Assembly: GCA_042663485.1 (NCBI GenBank)
Contig: JBHTAF010000001.1
DNA length: 64,000 bases
Strand: one strand, 5' to 3'
Origin: Natronosalvus sp042663485
Lineage (GTDB): Archaea; Halobacteriota; Halobacteria; Halobacteriales; Natrialbaceae
Shown here: piece by piece, positions 1 through 10,951 of the stretch
Position numbering within the stretch: position 1 is the first letter of the stretch
How the letters are laid out: each line of letters begins with the position of its first letter
The notes under the pieces: model-generated
The model's input: only the letters and a program-made list of their open reading frames with translations
Told to the model about the DNA's origin: nothing
Databases searched by the model: none
Made by a program: the position numbers and the translations under genes

Positions 1-20
1 TGCAAGACAGCGGCGTCCAT
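1..20 (-). CDS. 5' end of a gene, probably ABC permease (partial)
   Basis: An ATG on the minus strand at 20 begins six bases after the stop codon of the substrate-binding protein gene and runs off the window edge. Only about six residues (MDAAVL) are visible, so the product cannot be recognised. Its position directly behind an amino-acid binding protein suggests the membrane permease of the same importer. This is an inference from gene order only. Confidence 0.4.
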
Positions 21-26
21 GATTCG

Positions 27-812
27 TTACTCGAACCAGGTTTCGATGAGTTCCTCGTAGGTGCCGTCGTCACGAATCTCAGCGAGGGCGTCGTTGATGT
101 CGCCGATGCGATCGTCGTCCTGGCGCATACCGAAGCCGAACACCTCGCCGGTTTCGATCTCGAACGCGACCTCGACGTCTCGCCCGGACTCGAAGTTCTG
201 GGCGACGGGAATGTCGATGATGATCGCGTCGACGTTGCCGTTCTCGAGGTCCTGAACGGCCATCGGGTAGTTCTGGTACTGGCGGGTGTCGTCCTCGGCG
301 ACGATTCCGTCCTCGACGAGCGTCTCGACTTCCCCTTCGCCGGTCGTGCCGGTCTGGGCGCCGACGACGGCTCCCTCGAGGTCTTCGACCGATCCCGGGT
401 CCAGGTCACTGTCACTGGCGACGAGGACGGCCTGGTCGGATTCGTAGTAGGGGTCGGAGAACGCGATGGTCTCCTGGCGTTCTTCGGTAATCGTCATTCC
501 CGCGGCCGCGAGGTCGATGTTCTCCTCGGTGAGTTCCGGGATCAGGGACTCGAACTCGATTTCGGTCCACTCGCCGACTTCGTAGCCGGCCCGTTCGATG
601 GTTTCCTCGGCGAGGTCGATGTCGAATCCGACCAGCTCACCGTCGTCGTTGGTGAATTCGAACGGGGCGAAGCCGGGTGCCGTTCCGGGGACGATGGTAT
701 CGTCGCCGCCACCGAGAACGTCGCCGAGACAGCCAGCGACGCCGGCGGTCGCGCCGACGGCGCCGACAGTCTTGAGGTACGCACGACGATCCATGTCGAA
801 TCTGCGAGTCAT
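27..812 (-). CDS. ABC transporter substrate-binding lipoprotein, amino-acid type (SBP_bac_3)
   Basis: This is probably the extracellular binding protein of an ABC importer of the family-3 solute-binding type, which usually takes polar amino acids. From the ATG at 812 (261 residues) the N-terminus has a twin-arginine pair at residues 9-10 in DRRAYLK, a short hydrophobic stretch, and a lipobox VAGC with Cys28. That predicts Tat export and lipid anchoring. The body starts APFEFTNDDGELVGFDIDLA, the classic opening of the family, followed by the AAAGMTIT region, and has normal length. An ATG at 794 is an alternative start. The open frame reaches 902, but the extra residues precede the signal and look non-coding. 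The next gene starts six bases downstream, so this is the first visible gene of a transporter operon running off the window. The exact ligand cannot be told. Confidence 0.88.
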   Translation of the reverse strand: MTRRFDMDRRAYLKTVGAVGATAGVAGCLGDVLGGGDDTIVPGTAPGFAPFEFTNDDGELVGFDIDLAEETIERAGYEVGEWTEIEFESLIPELTEENIDLAAAGMTITEERQETIAFSDPYYESDQAVLVASDSDLDPGSVEDLEGAVVGAQTGTTGEGEVETLVEDGIVAEDDTRQYQNYPMAVQDLENGNVDAIIIDIPVAQNFESGRDVEVAFEIETGEVFGFGMRQDDDRIGDINDALAEIRDDGTYEELIETWFE

Positions 813-926
813 ACCCGTGAACTCGCAAGACTGACGTTTTAACGTTTCGCACGAGGGCCGTGGCTCAGCGGTCTCGGGCCCCTCGAGAGCAGGCAGCGGC
901 AAATATTGTGCGCCACCTATCAGTAC

Positions 927-1051
927 ACTATCTGATTACTATCCGATTACTACCCGACCACTACCCAATTACAACGGAAGAACACCGTGACGCCGTCTCT
1001 CGATCCGAACGTCGACCTCGACCGATGATCCGAACGTCGATCTGGACCGAC
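927..1051. repeat. two tandem-repeat blocks upstream of the glycosyltransferase gene
   Basis: Positions 927-970 hold four imperfect copies of an 11-base unit (ACTATCTGATT, ACTATCCGATT, ACTACCCGACC, ACTACCCAATT). Positions 1002-1026 and 1027-1051 are two 25-base copies starting GATCCGAACGTCGA, differing at only a few bases. The blocks sit between two divergent genes. A period of 11 bases is about one helical turn, so a protein-binding array is possible. Replication slippage is the simpler explanation. Confidence 0.7.
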
Positions 1052-1117
1052 GACCTGAACCGACGGTCGAACGAAGAGCCGACAGTATAAGTCCGTGCCT
1101 CGAGACCTGGGTCGTAG

Positions 1118-1975
1118 ATGCGATCATCGACGCGGCGGCCGACGGGTTCTGACACCGGGTCCGGCCGAGGGCACGTAACGCGTACGGGCGGCGGCCAGGA
1201 GGAGGATGCCGGAGCGGACGTCGGCGTGAACAAAGACGACGAGGCGGACGGCGACCAGGACGGGGACGGCGGCGCGGACGACCGCACCGACAGCCAATGC
1301 GCCAGACGCGCCAACCGCTCGAGCAGACCCCTGGTGAGTTTCGTCGTCCCCGCGCGCAACGAGGCCGAGTACATTCGAGGGGCCCTCTCGAGCATCGAAG
1401 CCCTGGACACCGCCTACGACTACGAGGTGGTCGTCGTCGACGGCGACTCGAGCGACGGCACCCGCGAAATCGCCCGCGAGTACGACGTGACGGTCGTCTC
1501 CGGCCCGGCGGACGGAATCGCGGCGGCGAGAAACCGTGGTACGCGCTGCGCCGAGGGCGAGTGGCTCGCCTTCGTCGACGCCGACACCGAGGTTCGCGCC
1601 TCGTACCTGACCCGGATGCTCGGATTCGTCCAGGCCGAGGGGCTGGCCGCGGCATCTTCGCGCTGTCGGGTGACCGGTCCCCTCCGGGCGAAGTGCGTCG
1701 AAGCGACGATCAACTACGCGTTTCCGCGACTCGAGCGGCCGGTCTTGCCGGGGTTCAACACGTTCGTCCACCGCGACGCGTTCGAGGCGATCGGCGGCTT
1801 TCCGCCAGTCGCCAACGAGGATACGGCGTTCAGTCGGGCGCTCGCGCGCTCGTTCCCGACGGGGTACTGTCCGCGGGTGCTGGTCGAGACGTCGGGTCGA
1901 CGAATCGCGGCGAGCGGTCTGACGGGCACACTCTGGCACTACGTCAGACTCGACGTCGGTCGCGTGTTTGGGTGA
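1118..1975 (+). CDS. GT2-family glycosyltransferase
   Basis: The protein is a GT-A fold glycosyltransferase of family 2, which moves a sugar from a nucleotide-activated donor to an acceptor. The fold begins near residue 70 (VSFVVPARNEAEYIRGAL). It continues with VVVVDGDSSDGT and the metal-binding DxD motif in FVDADTE (Asp154 and Asp156). A later NEDTAFSRAL segment fits the catalytic-base region. The first 65 or so residues are Gly/Asp/Arg-rich and unlike the rest, so the true start may be further in. No membrane segment is seen, which fits a cytoplasmic or peripherally bound enzyme. It stands alone, so donor, acceptor and pathway are unknown. Confidence 0.8.
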   Translation: MRSSTRRPTGSDTGSGRGHVTRTGGGQEEDAGADVGVNKDDEADGDQDGDGGADDRTDSQCARRANRSSRPLVSFVVPARNEAEYIRGALSSIEALDTAYDYEVVVVDGDSSDGTREIAREYDVTVVSGPADGIAAARNRGTRCAEGEWLAFVDADTEVRASYLTRMLGFVQAEGLAAASSRCRVTGPLRAKCVEATINYAFPRLERPVLPGFNTFVHRDAFEAIGGFPPVANEDTAFSRALARSFPTGYCPRVLVETSGRRIAASGLTGTLWHYVRLDVGRVFG

Positions 1976-2373
1976 CTGCGTAAAGGAACGGACTACTCGA
2001 CGTCTAACCTCGGTCGGAAGACGGGGAACTACCGAGCCGGGAACCGAACTCGGATAATCGATTCTACCCGCTGAAATCGAGGCCGTGACGCCGTCTAACC
2101 GGCTGCTTGAATATGATAGGTCAACGTTCTTTGTGTGTGTCGGTGACTTTCAACCTGGTCTGAACCCTCGAGCGTGAGAGGACACAGACCTTGGAATTCA
2201 CCCGTTGGCGATCGAATCTGGCCACCTCTCCCACCCTCCCCCTCCCGAGGTGGCCATTCTCACTCCCTACTGGCACCGACTTCGAGCGGCTAGTCGTCCG
2301 AGTGTCGTACCTCGCGGTTGGCGATTCGGAGTCAGAAGTCAACATTCGAAATCACCGAACAGTAGTACGCCCG
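1976..2373. other. intergenic region, no gene seen
   Basis: About 400 bases lie between the glycosyltransferase stop and the convergent malic enzyme stop. I see no convincing reading frame, RNA gene or strong repeat. There is a pyrimidine-rich stretch (CCCACCCTCCCCCTCCC) near 2229-2245. A 74-codon minus-strand frame here has no recognisable features. Confidence 0.5.
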
Positions 2374-4629
<2,256 letters not shown>

Positions 4630-4648
4630 ACCAAGGCGAGGAACGTGC

Positions 4649-4660
4649 AGTACAAAAAAC
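4649..4660 (-). promoter_or_regulatory. TATA element of the malic enzyme gene
   Basis: Read on the minus strand, the sequence CGTTTTTTGTAC is centred about 26 bases before the ATG at 4629. This is the spacing of a haloarchaeal leaderless transcript. Confidence 0.5.
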
Positions 4661-4724
4661 GATGCGAAGCGGATGTTCGACGATCGTCGTATGTCGCTCG
4701 CGAGCGGGAATCGACGATTCGACC

Positions 4725-4732
4725 CTTTTATA
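4725..4732 (+). promoter_or_regulatory. TATA element of coaD
   Basis: CTTTTATA lies about 28 bases before the coaD ATG at 4757. Together with the malic enzyme element it forms a compact divergent promoter region of about 130 bases. Confidence 0.6.
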
Positions 4733-4756
4733 CGCGCCCCGCCAGTGACCACGGGT

Positions 4757-5251
4757 ATGGACGTCGCGCTTGGTGGGACCTTCGACCCCGTTCACGATGG
4801 CCATCGACGGCTCTTCGAACGGGCGTTCGAACTCGGGGACGTGACCGTCGGGCTGACCAGCAACGAACTCGCGCCGAAGACCCGACACGTCGACCGCTAC
4901 GTCCGCCCCTACGACGAGCGAAAGCGCGACCTCGAGGCCGAACTCGAGACGCTCGCCGAGGAACACGACCGCGAGTTCGAGGTCCGGACGCTCACCGAGC
5001 CGACGGGAATCGCGACAGAGGCCCAGTTCGACTACCTGATCGTCTCGCCCGAGACGGTCGAGGGTGGCAAGAAAATCAACGACCTGCGCCGCGAGCGCGG
5101 CCACGACCCGCTGGAACTCGTCGTCGTTCCTCACGTGCGCGCCGAGGACGACGACATCATCTCGAGTACGCGCATCGTCAACGGCGAGATCGACGAGCAC
5201 GGAAACCTGACGCCCGACCGCGGGGGGCGGGAGTCCTCGAGGCCGGAGTAG
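4757..5251 (+). CDS. coaD: archaeal phosphopantetheine adenylyltransferase
   Basis: Transfers AMP from ATP to 4'-phosphopantetheine to give dephospho-CoA, the penultimate step of coenzyme A synthesis. The nucleotidyltransferase signature is at the very start: ALGGTFDPVHDGHRRL, with the (H/T)xGH motif at HDGH. The C-terminal half carries the archaeal-type ISSTRIVNGEID segment, and the length of 164 residues fits the archaeal form. The ATG at 4757 is chosen because it directly precedes the nucleotide-binding motif and lies one leaderless spacing after a TATA box. Upstream in-frame ATGs would run into the malic enzyme promoter. It is divergent from maeB and appears to be transcribed alone. Confidence 0.93.
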   Translation: MDVALGGTFDPVHDGHRRLFERAFELGDVTVGLTSNELAPKTRHVDRYVRPYDERKRDLEAELETLAEEHDREFEVRTLTEPTGIATEAQFDYLIVSPETVEGGKKINDLRRERGHDPLELVVVPHVRAEDDDIISSTRIVNGEIDEHGNLTPDRGGRESSRPE

Positions 5252-5294
5252 TTTGAATACGTGAATACTCGTTCCCGGATTTGCCCTCGATACG

Positions 5295-5715
5295 ATGAAT
5301 CACCAGGAGTTGGACACCACAGAGTCGGTCTGGAACTAACCCATCCTGTACGCCGCAACCTACGTACCCGTCGTGGTCGTGACCGGTATCGTGCTGGCCG
5401 CGTTGAACGCCGCCATCTCGGGTGACGTCGAGGCACCCCTGGTCGTCCATCACCTCGTTTCGACGGGTATCACGATACTGCTTCTGATCTACCGAAGGCG
5501 GGGAGCAATTGCGTACCCGGACTGGCTACTGGCCAGCTCCTGGGGGCTCTCGGAGTACCTCGCGTTGTTCGGGAGCGTATTTCTGATCACGTACACGTAC
5601 GCGGGTTCCGTAACGACCCACCCCGGGACCTGGGGCGCTGGTTGTCGTAGTCTGTGCAACGGGTGCCGTGATATTTCGTCGAGCAGGGGCTTGTCTAGGT
5701 TCGCTACACCACTGA
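5295..5715 (+). pseudogene. decayed small membrane-protein gene
   Basis: The frame opens with ATG at 5295 (MNHQELDTTESVWN) and meets an in-frame TAA at 5337. It then continues as a convincing membrane protein: PVVVVTGIVLAALNAAI, LVVHHLVSTGITILLLIY, then YLALFGSVFLITYTYAG. Near 5635, after GTWGA, the hydrophobic character passes to the next frame (ALVVVVCATGAVIFRRAG), which ends at 5713-5715. One nonsense codon and one frameshift therefore separate the pieces of what was probably a protein of about 140 residues with three to four membrane helices. The function is unknown. If the base calls are right, it is a dead gene. Confidence 0.65.
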
Positions 5716-5934
5716 GGTACTGCTGACGACGGGCGGGCACCGATCCGTCGCGACCGATAGTGGAAACACTCGGTCGGATCCACTGCACTCCGATCACGAC
5801 AACAGATACGGTTAAGTGTGATGAAAAATTACACCGTAGTTGTAACACGTCGTCCCCACTGGTGACACGGCCCGTGCCCTCAGGCCACACGTTCGAGGCC
5901 GCCACCACGGGAACGACGACACACCATCGCACCC

Positions 5935-8900
5935 ATGAGCGACAATTCACGAGACGACGACTCGAGATCGCTGTACAGACGAACCGTCCTCGGCGGCGTT
6001 GCGGGACTCGGCGCCTACGGACTGACGGCCGGACTGAGCGGTTCGGTCGCGGCGAGCGCCCCGGAGGGCGTGACGGCGAGCGGCATCGACTCCTTCCACC
6101 CCGGCCACCCGCGCTTCGTCCAGGTCGGCGAGAAACTGTGGAACTCGGCGTTCGTCGGCCCCGAGATGATCGGCGGGCGAGACAACCTCGCCCCGCGGGT
6201 TCCCAATGCCAGCCCAAATCCGGGGGGCTACGCAGCCGAGGACTTCACCTGGTCCGTCGCCCAGCGCCCCGAGGGGAGCGAGGTCGAGTTGACCTACCAG
6301 TCGTCGCTCGATCCGGACCGGCCCCGGTACGACGAAGGCCGAGACAACGTCGCCGAGTTCGAGGCCGACGTCCCCGGCACCTACGTCCTCGAACTCGAGG
6401 CGCCCGACGGCACCCACGAGTTGACGATCCACGCGTTCCCCGAATCCGAGGGCGGTGCGGGCGGCCAGCCCCGGATCGAACTCGAGGGATGGTACGAGGA
6501 CGGCGAGTACGTCCTCGAGACGAACGCGCGACTCGCGCCGAACAGCCGGGCGACGCGGGCCGACCTCGAGGTCGCCTTCCTCGCGGACGACCGGGACGCG
6601 CTCGCCACCGACGCGATTCAGGTCGACGGACTGACCGGTCGCGTACCCGAATCGGCTCTCGAGGGTGAGTCCGCCCGCGTCCACGCGGTCGCCTCCGACG
6701 GCGACAGCCTGAGCACCCTCGATACGATCGAACTCGGACCCGACGGTGCGACCAGCCTGCCCAACCGCCCGCCCAAGTGGATGGCCGAGGGCGTCATGTA
6801 CCAGATATTCCCGCGCTCGTGGGCAGGCGAACGAGGCGCGACGACGTTCGAGGACCTGATCGACGGCGTCGATTACCTCGCCGATCTGGGCGTCGACGCG
6901 GTCTGGCTGACGCCCGTCGTTCCCGCCGAGAGCGTCGACAAACTGTACGGCAACAACGACGACTCCGGCTTCCGGGAGGGACCGCCCGGAGGCGGCCCGC
7001 ACGGCTACGACACGAACGACTACTTCGGGATCGCCGAGGACCTCGTCCCGGACGGAATGGATCCCGTCGAGGCCTACGGGGCGTTCGTCGACGCCTGTCA
7101 CGAGGCCGGCATCAAGGTCGTCTTCGACCTCGTGAGCAACCACGCCGGGCGTGGCCACGCGTACTTCCAGGACACCATCGCCGAGCAGGGAACCGAACCG
7201 CCAACACCGAACTGGGAGTATCCGCCCGTCGAGGCCTGGAACGAGGACTCGAACCACTTCGACTGGTGGGATCGCCTCGAGGCGCCGATCACCCACGACG
7301 GCGAGACGGTGGAGCCGGCCCCCAGTCCGACCGGCTTCTGGGGGCTCCGGGTCATGCCCAACTGGAACTACGACAACGTTGCGGTCCGCGAGCACATGCT
7401 CGCCGTCGCCGAGTTCTGGTCCGGCGAGGTCGGCGTCGACGGCTTCCGCTGTGACATCGCCTGGGGGGTCCCCCACAGCTTCTGGAAGGAGGTCCGCGAG
7501 GTCGTCCGGTCGAACGACAGCGAGTTCCTCATGCTCGATGAGACGATCCCGAAGGATCCCGCCTTCTCGGAGAACGAGTTCGACATGCACTTCGACACCG
7601 AGGGGTTCACGACGACGAGCCACGACGTTGCCGGCGGGTTGGCCTCGCCAACAGACCTCTACGACGACGTCAGGGCGCGAGCTGCGGAGGGCATCCCGGA
7701 CCACTCGCTCGTCCTCAACGCGATCGAGAACCACGACGAGTTGCGCCTGCTCAACCAGACCGTCGTCGATCAGGCGAACCCGAACCACGACGAGGTCTCC
7801 GACGAGGAGTGGGAGCGCGGGGCCGCCCTCCAGCGCGCCTGCTGGGCTGCCGGCGTCACCCTCCCCGGCGTCCCGTTCGTCTACTACGGCCAGGAGCGCC
7901 AGATCAGCCGGTTCGGCGAGGGCCGACACATGGGCGAGAACGACCCGCGAGGCTACAACGCCGACGGCTCGGTCAACAGCGGGGCCGACGTCCGCCCCGG
8001 TGGCCGCCAGCGAGCGTTCGTGAACTGGGAGACGTACGACGAGGACCACCTCGAGTTCTACCGGACCCTTATCGGTGCGTACCACGACCTCGACGTGCTG
8101 AAAAACGACGCCGACCTCGTCGGCGAGTGGCACGAGTCCGACGACCGCGTGCTCGTCTTCGGGCGCGACGCTAGCCACCTCGAGGATGTCGCCGGGCCCG
8201 ACCGCGTCGTCGTGATCGTCAACTTCGACCCCGAGGGGGCGGCGACCGTCGATTTACGTTCGGACGTGCACGCGATCGACGTGGTCTCCGGCGCGGATCT
8301 GGAGGTCGAAGGCGAGGCCGACGACGAACGACGCACCGTCGAGGTCGACCAGGTCGCGATCCTCGAGACGCCGACGTTCTTCGCCGCGGGCGACCGTATC
8401 GCGAACCTCTCCGTCACCCCGGGAACCGACAAGGGCGGCAACGGCCGCTACCAGTACCCGACCGACGACCGGTTCACCGACGGCATCTTCGACCTGACGG
8501 CGTTCTCGGTTCACGACGGCGGCGATACCTACCAGTTCCGTGCGGCGGTCGGCGGCGACCTCGAGAACTACGACGGGTACGACGGCGGGTTCTCCGCCCA
8601 GCACCTCCAGTTGTATCTGGCCGACGGTTCCGACGACGGGACGACGGAGATGCGCGAGGGCGTCAACGCGACTCTCGATCTCCCCCACCAGTACCGGGTC
8701 GTCGTCGACGGCGAGAATGGGACGCGACTCGAAACCGCCGACGGGACGCGACTCGCCGAGGGTGAGGTCGCCGCGAACCCGGCCGCCGCCGAGATTCTCG
8801 TCGACGTGCCGAAAGCCGCGCTGGAGACGCCCCTCGAGGACCTGGACGTCGCGGTGGTGATGCTGGGCTACGATCCGGACGCGCCGGGGAACGTCATGCA

Positions 8901-10044
8901 GGCCGAAGCGGAGGCCACCGAGACGACCTTCGGCGGCGCACAGAACGACGCCGCGCCCAACGCGATCGACGTGGTGACGCCGGCAGACGTCGACTGGTAC
9001 CGGGGACTGGCTTACAGCGACGGAACGCGAGCGACGGTGCAGTACGTCCCGCTCGTAACCACGCTCGAGTCGGTCGCCACGTTCGACGAACCCACCGGCG
9101 AGCCCTACGGCCCGGGGACCTACGAGTACCCGACGAGCGACGACTTCTACGAAGGGGCCTGGGATATCGACGAACTGACCGTCTCGGCCTCGCGCGATCG
9201 CGTCGAGTTCGCGTTCACGATGGCCAGCGAGATCCAGAACCCCTGGGGGCTCCCCCGCGGCTTCTCCCACCAGTTCTTCCAGGTGTACGTCCACGACCCC
9301 GACGCCGACGTAGAGGGAACCACGGAGGGTCGAACTGGGCTGAACGCCGACATGGCGACGCCCTACCACTACCGCGTCGTCGTCAACGGCGAGTCGGTCA
9401 AGAGCGTCGAGTCCGCGGCCGGCGATTCCGTAACGTCGAACGTCGAGACGAACGTGGAAGGGCGCACGGTCTCGGTCCGCGTTCCCGCCGACGCGATCGG
9501 CTGGGACGTCGAGGCCGGCGGCGGAATCGGTATCGTGGCCCTCGTCGCCCCGTTCGACGGCTACGGGGACGGCGCGATTCGCGGTATCGCCCCCGAGGCC
9601 GGCGAGTACGTCATCGGCGGCGGCACCGGCGACAACGATCCGGCCGTGATGGACATGGTCACCTCCGAGGGCGTGGACCGCGTCGAGGTGCTCTCGGAAT
9701 CCGATGGTTCGGTGCCACAACTGCCGTTCGTCGCGCTCGGCGACGTCGAGTTGCCCGAGGCCGGGGACGGGTCCTCGAGCAACGGGAGCGATGGTGCAGA
9801 GGGCGACGGGAACGACGGCGACGACGGCGGCGACGGCGATGGCGACGACAACAATGGTAGCGACGCGGACGGCAATGGCAGCGACGAAAACGAAAGCACG
9901 AACGAGGGTGACGACAGTGGAAGCGGCGGAAACGACGAATCGGAAGCCGATGGCCTCCCCGGTTTCGGCGCCGTCGTCGGCACCGCAGGCGTCGCCGGCG
10001 GAACCGCACTGGCAGCGAAGCATCTCGCCCGCGACGACGAATAA
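5935..10044 (+). CDS. secreted GH13 alpha-amylase with PGF-CTERM surface anchor
   Basis: An exported starch-degrading enzyme of 1369 residues, about double a minimal amylase. Residues 15-16 form the Tat pair in YRRTVLGG, followed by a hydrophobic stretch. An N-terminal beta-rich region precedes the GH13 barrel, which begins near 283 (MAEGVMYQIFPRSW). Family regions are present: DLVSNH at 398-403, GFRCD with the nucleophile Asp507, LDE with the acid/base Glu536, and ENHDE with Asp601. From about 829 and again from about 1060 come two domains that look like glucodextranase C-terminal modules (GIFDLTAF...GFSAQ and GAWDIDEL...NPWGLPRGFSHQ). An Asp/Gly/Ser/Asn linker (about 1281-1341) leads to PGFGAVVGTAGVAGG and a positively charged end. 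This is the PGF-CTERM signal processed by archaeosortase A. It is transcribed alone. Confidence 0.93.
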   Translation: MSDNSRDDDSRSLYRRTVLGGVAGLGAYGLTAGLSGSVAASAPEGVTASGIDSFHPGHPRFVQVGEKLWNSAFVGPEMIGGRDNLAPRVPNASPNPGGYAAEDFTWSVAQRPEGSEVELTYQSSLDPDRPRYDEGRDNVAEFEADVPGTYVLELEAPDGTHELTIHAFPESEGGAGGQPRIELEGWYEDGEYVLETNARLAPNSRATRADLEVAFLADDRDALATDAIQVDGLTGRVPESALEGESARVHAVASDGDSLSTLDTIELGPDGATSLPNRPPKWMAEGVMYQIFPRSWAGERGATTFEDLIDGVDYLADLGVDAVWLTPVVPAESVDKLYGNNDDSGFREGPPGGGPHGYDTNDYFGIAEDLVPDGMDPVEAYGAFVDACHEAGIKVVFDLVSNHAGRGHAYFQDTIAEQGTEPPTPNWEYPPVEAWNEDSNHFDWWDRLEAPITHDGETVEPAPSPTGFWGLRVMPNWNYDNVAVREHMLAVAEFWSGEVGVDGFRCDIAWGVPHSFWKEVREVVRSNDSEFLMLDETIPKDPAFSENEFDMHFDTEGFTTTSHDVAGGLASPTDLYDDVRARAAEGIPDHSLVLNAIENHDELRLLNQTVVDQANPNHDEVSDEEWERGAALQRACWAAGVTLPGVPFVYYGQERQISRFGEGRHMGENDPRGYNADGSVNSGADVRPGGRQRAFVNWETYDEDHLEFYRTLIGAYHDLDVLKNDADLVGEWHESDDRVLVFGRDASHLEDVAGPDRVVVIVNFDPEGAATVDLRSDVHAIDVVSGADLEVEGEADDERRTVEVDQVAILETPTFFAAGDRIANLSVTPGTDKGGNGRYQYPTDDRFTDGIFDLTAFSVHDGGDTYQFRAAVGGDLENYDGYDGGFSAQHLQLYLADGSDDGTTEMREGVNATLDLPHQYRVVVDGENGTRLETADGTRLAEGEVAANPAAAEILVDVPKAALETPLEDLDVAVVMLGYDPDAPGNVMQAEAEATETTFGGAQNDAAPNAIDVVTPADVDWYRGLAYSDGTRATVQYVPLVTTLESVATFDEPTGEPYGPGTYEYPTSDDFYEGAWDIDELTVSASRDRVEFAFTMASEIQNPWGLPRGFSHQFFQVYVHDPDADVEGTTEGRTGLNADMATPYHYRVVVNGESVKSVESAAGDSVTSNVETNVEGRTVSVRVPADAIGWDVEAGGGIGIVALVAPFDGYGDGAIRGIAPEAGEYVIGGGTGDNDPAVMDMVTSEGVDRVEVLSESDGSVPQLPFVALGDVELPEAGDGSSSNGSDGAEGDGNDGDDGGDGDGDDNNGSDADGNGSDENESTNEGDDSGSGGNDESEADGLPGFGAVVGTAGVAGGTALAAKHLARDDE

Positions 10045-10051
10045 CGCTTCG

Positions 10052-10171
10052 CTACTCGCGTTGTCGTCGATATTCGAAGCCGGTGAGCGTGGTCGTCTCG
10101 ATCGTGAATCGGTCGGCGACACTCGGTGAGAGCATCGGGCGAAAACACATCTCGACGACCCGAAAACACAT
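10052..10171 (-). CDS. possible 39-residue protein with duplicated MCFR start
   Basis: On the minus strand an open frame from 10171 reads MCFRVVEMCFRPMLSP and continues to DRFTIETTTLTGFEYRRQRE before TAG at 10052-10054. The DNA for the first two MCFR motifs is an exact 12-base direct repeat 21 bases apart (10140-10151 and 10161-10172). The C-terminal half has a believable protein composition. Three in-frame ATGs (10171, 10150, 10135) are possible starts. It is convergent with the amylase gene. I do not recognise it, and it may be chance. Confidence 0.25.
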   Translation of the reverse strand: MCFRVVEMCFRPMLSPSVADRFTIETTTLTGFEYRRQRE

Positions 10172-10386
10172 CAGGCAACGGTACACTTTCATCGGTGTAG
10201 CGGCGGCCTACCGGAACGACATCGGCGTTTTCCCACTGGAACGATTCTGTGAGTCGGAATTATCGACCATTACTCAGTGCGTCGAGCGGGAGTCCAGCAG
10301 CTGCCGACGGAGGATAGCGAGTACAGGAGGTGGCGAGAAGATGGTCGCGAGGGAACGAAGCGCTCGATCACCGGTCGGCCCTGGCC

Positions 10387-10695
10387 CTACCACTTCGGCG
10401 GCTCGAGTCCGGCGCCGGCCAGCAGGTCCTTCCAGCGCTGTTGGATGGAGAGGCGGGAGACGTCCGCCGCCTCGGCGACGGCACACTGGGTGCGGCCGTC
10501 GCCCGCGACGAGCGACCCGGCGTAGATACTCGCCGCAAGCACCGCCGGCTTCGATCGGTCGGCCTCGGGGACGTTCGCGAGAAAGAGATCGGCGGCCGTC
10601 GAGCGAGCTTCGCCCGTCAGCTCGAGACGATCCGCGGCCTGCTCGAGTTCCTCGAGCCACGGTTCGTGTTCGACGCGCGTATTGGCGCTGTACAT
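10387..10695 (-). CDS. small TFIIB-like (cyclin-box) protein
   Basis: A protein of 102 residues resembling one cyclin repeat of archaeal transcription factor B. The helix LEELEQAADRLELTGEARSTAADLF is followed by PAVLAASIYAGSL, a pattern typical of TFB core domains. Next comes a helix-turn-helix-like VAEAADVSRLSIQQRWKDLL. The zinc ribbon, B-finger and one cyclin repeat of a full TFB (about 310-330 residues) are missing, so it cannot be a complete initiation factor. It could be a DNA-binding regulator or a partial competitor of TFB. The ATG at 10695 is preferred because TTTATG about 28 bases upstream gives a leaderless transcript. The frame could extend to 10728. Neighbours give no hint of its target. 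Confidence 0.7.
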   Translation of the reverse strand: MYSANTRVEHEPWLEELEQAADRLELTGEARSTAADLFLANVPEADRSKPAVLAASIYAGSLVAGDGRTQCAVAEAADVSRLSIQQRWKDLLAGAGLEPPKW

Positions 10696-10951
10696 GCTCG
10701 TTACAACGGATGGTTGCACCATAAACACACGGTTGGCGATCGCTCCCGTCGCGTCCCATGGTCGTTCACCTGTCGAGGACTGTGGCGGCGGCCGTGATTC
10801 TCATCGCAATAACGTGCTACGCCAGACAACGTCCAGCTACGAAACCCTAGGCTAACTGGCCGTTCGCCCGGGATTTCACTAGGTCACTCTTACTAAAGCG
10901 GTTCGGATTCGAAGCGACGAGCACGCACCCGGCGGGGGTACGCGTCACCAC

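Noticed and set aside
5947..8178. A 743-codon minus-strand frame inside the amylase gene
   Set aside because: It is an antisense shadow of the amylase, with no motif or promoter.
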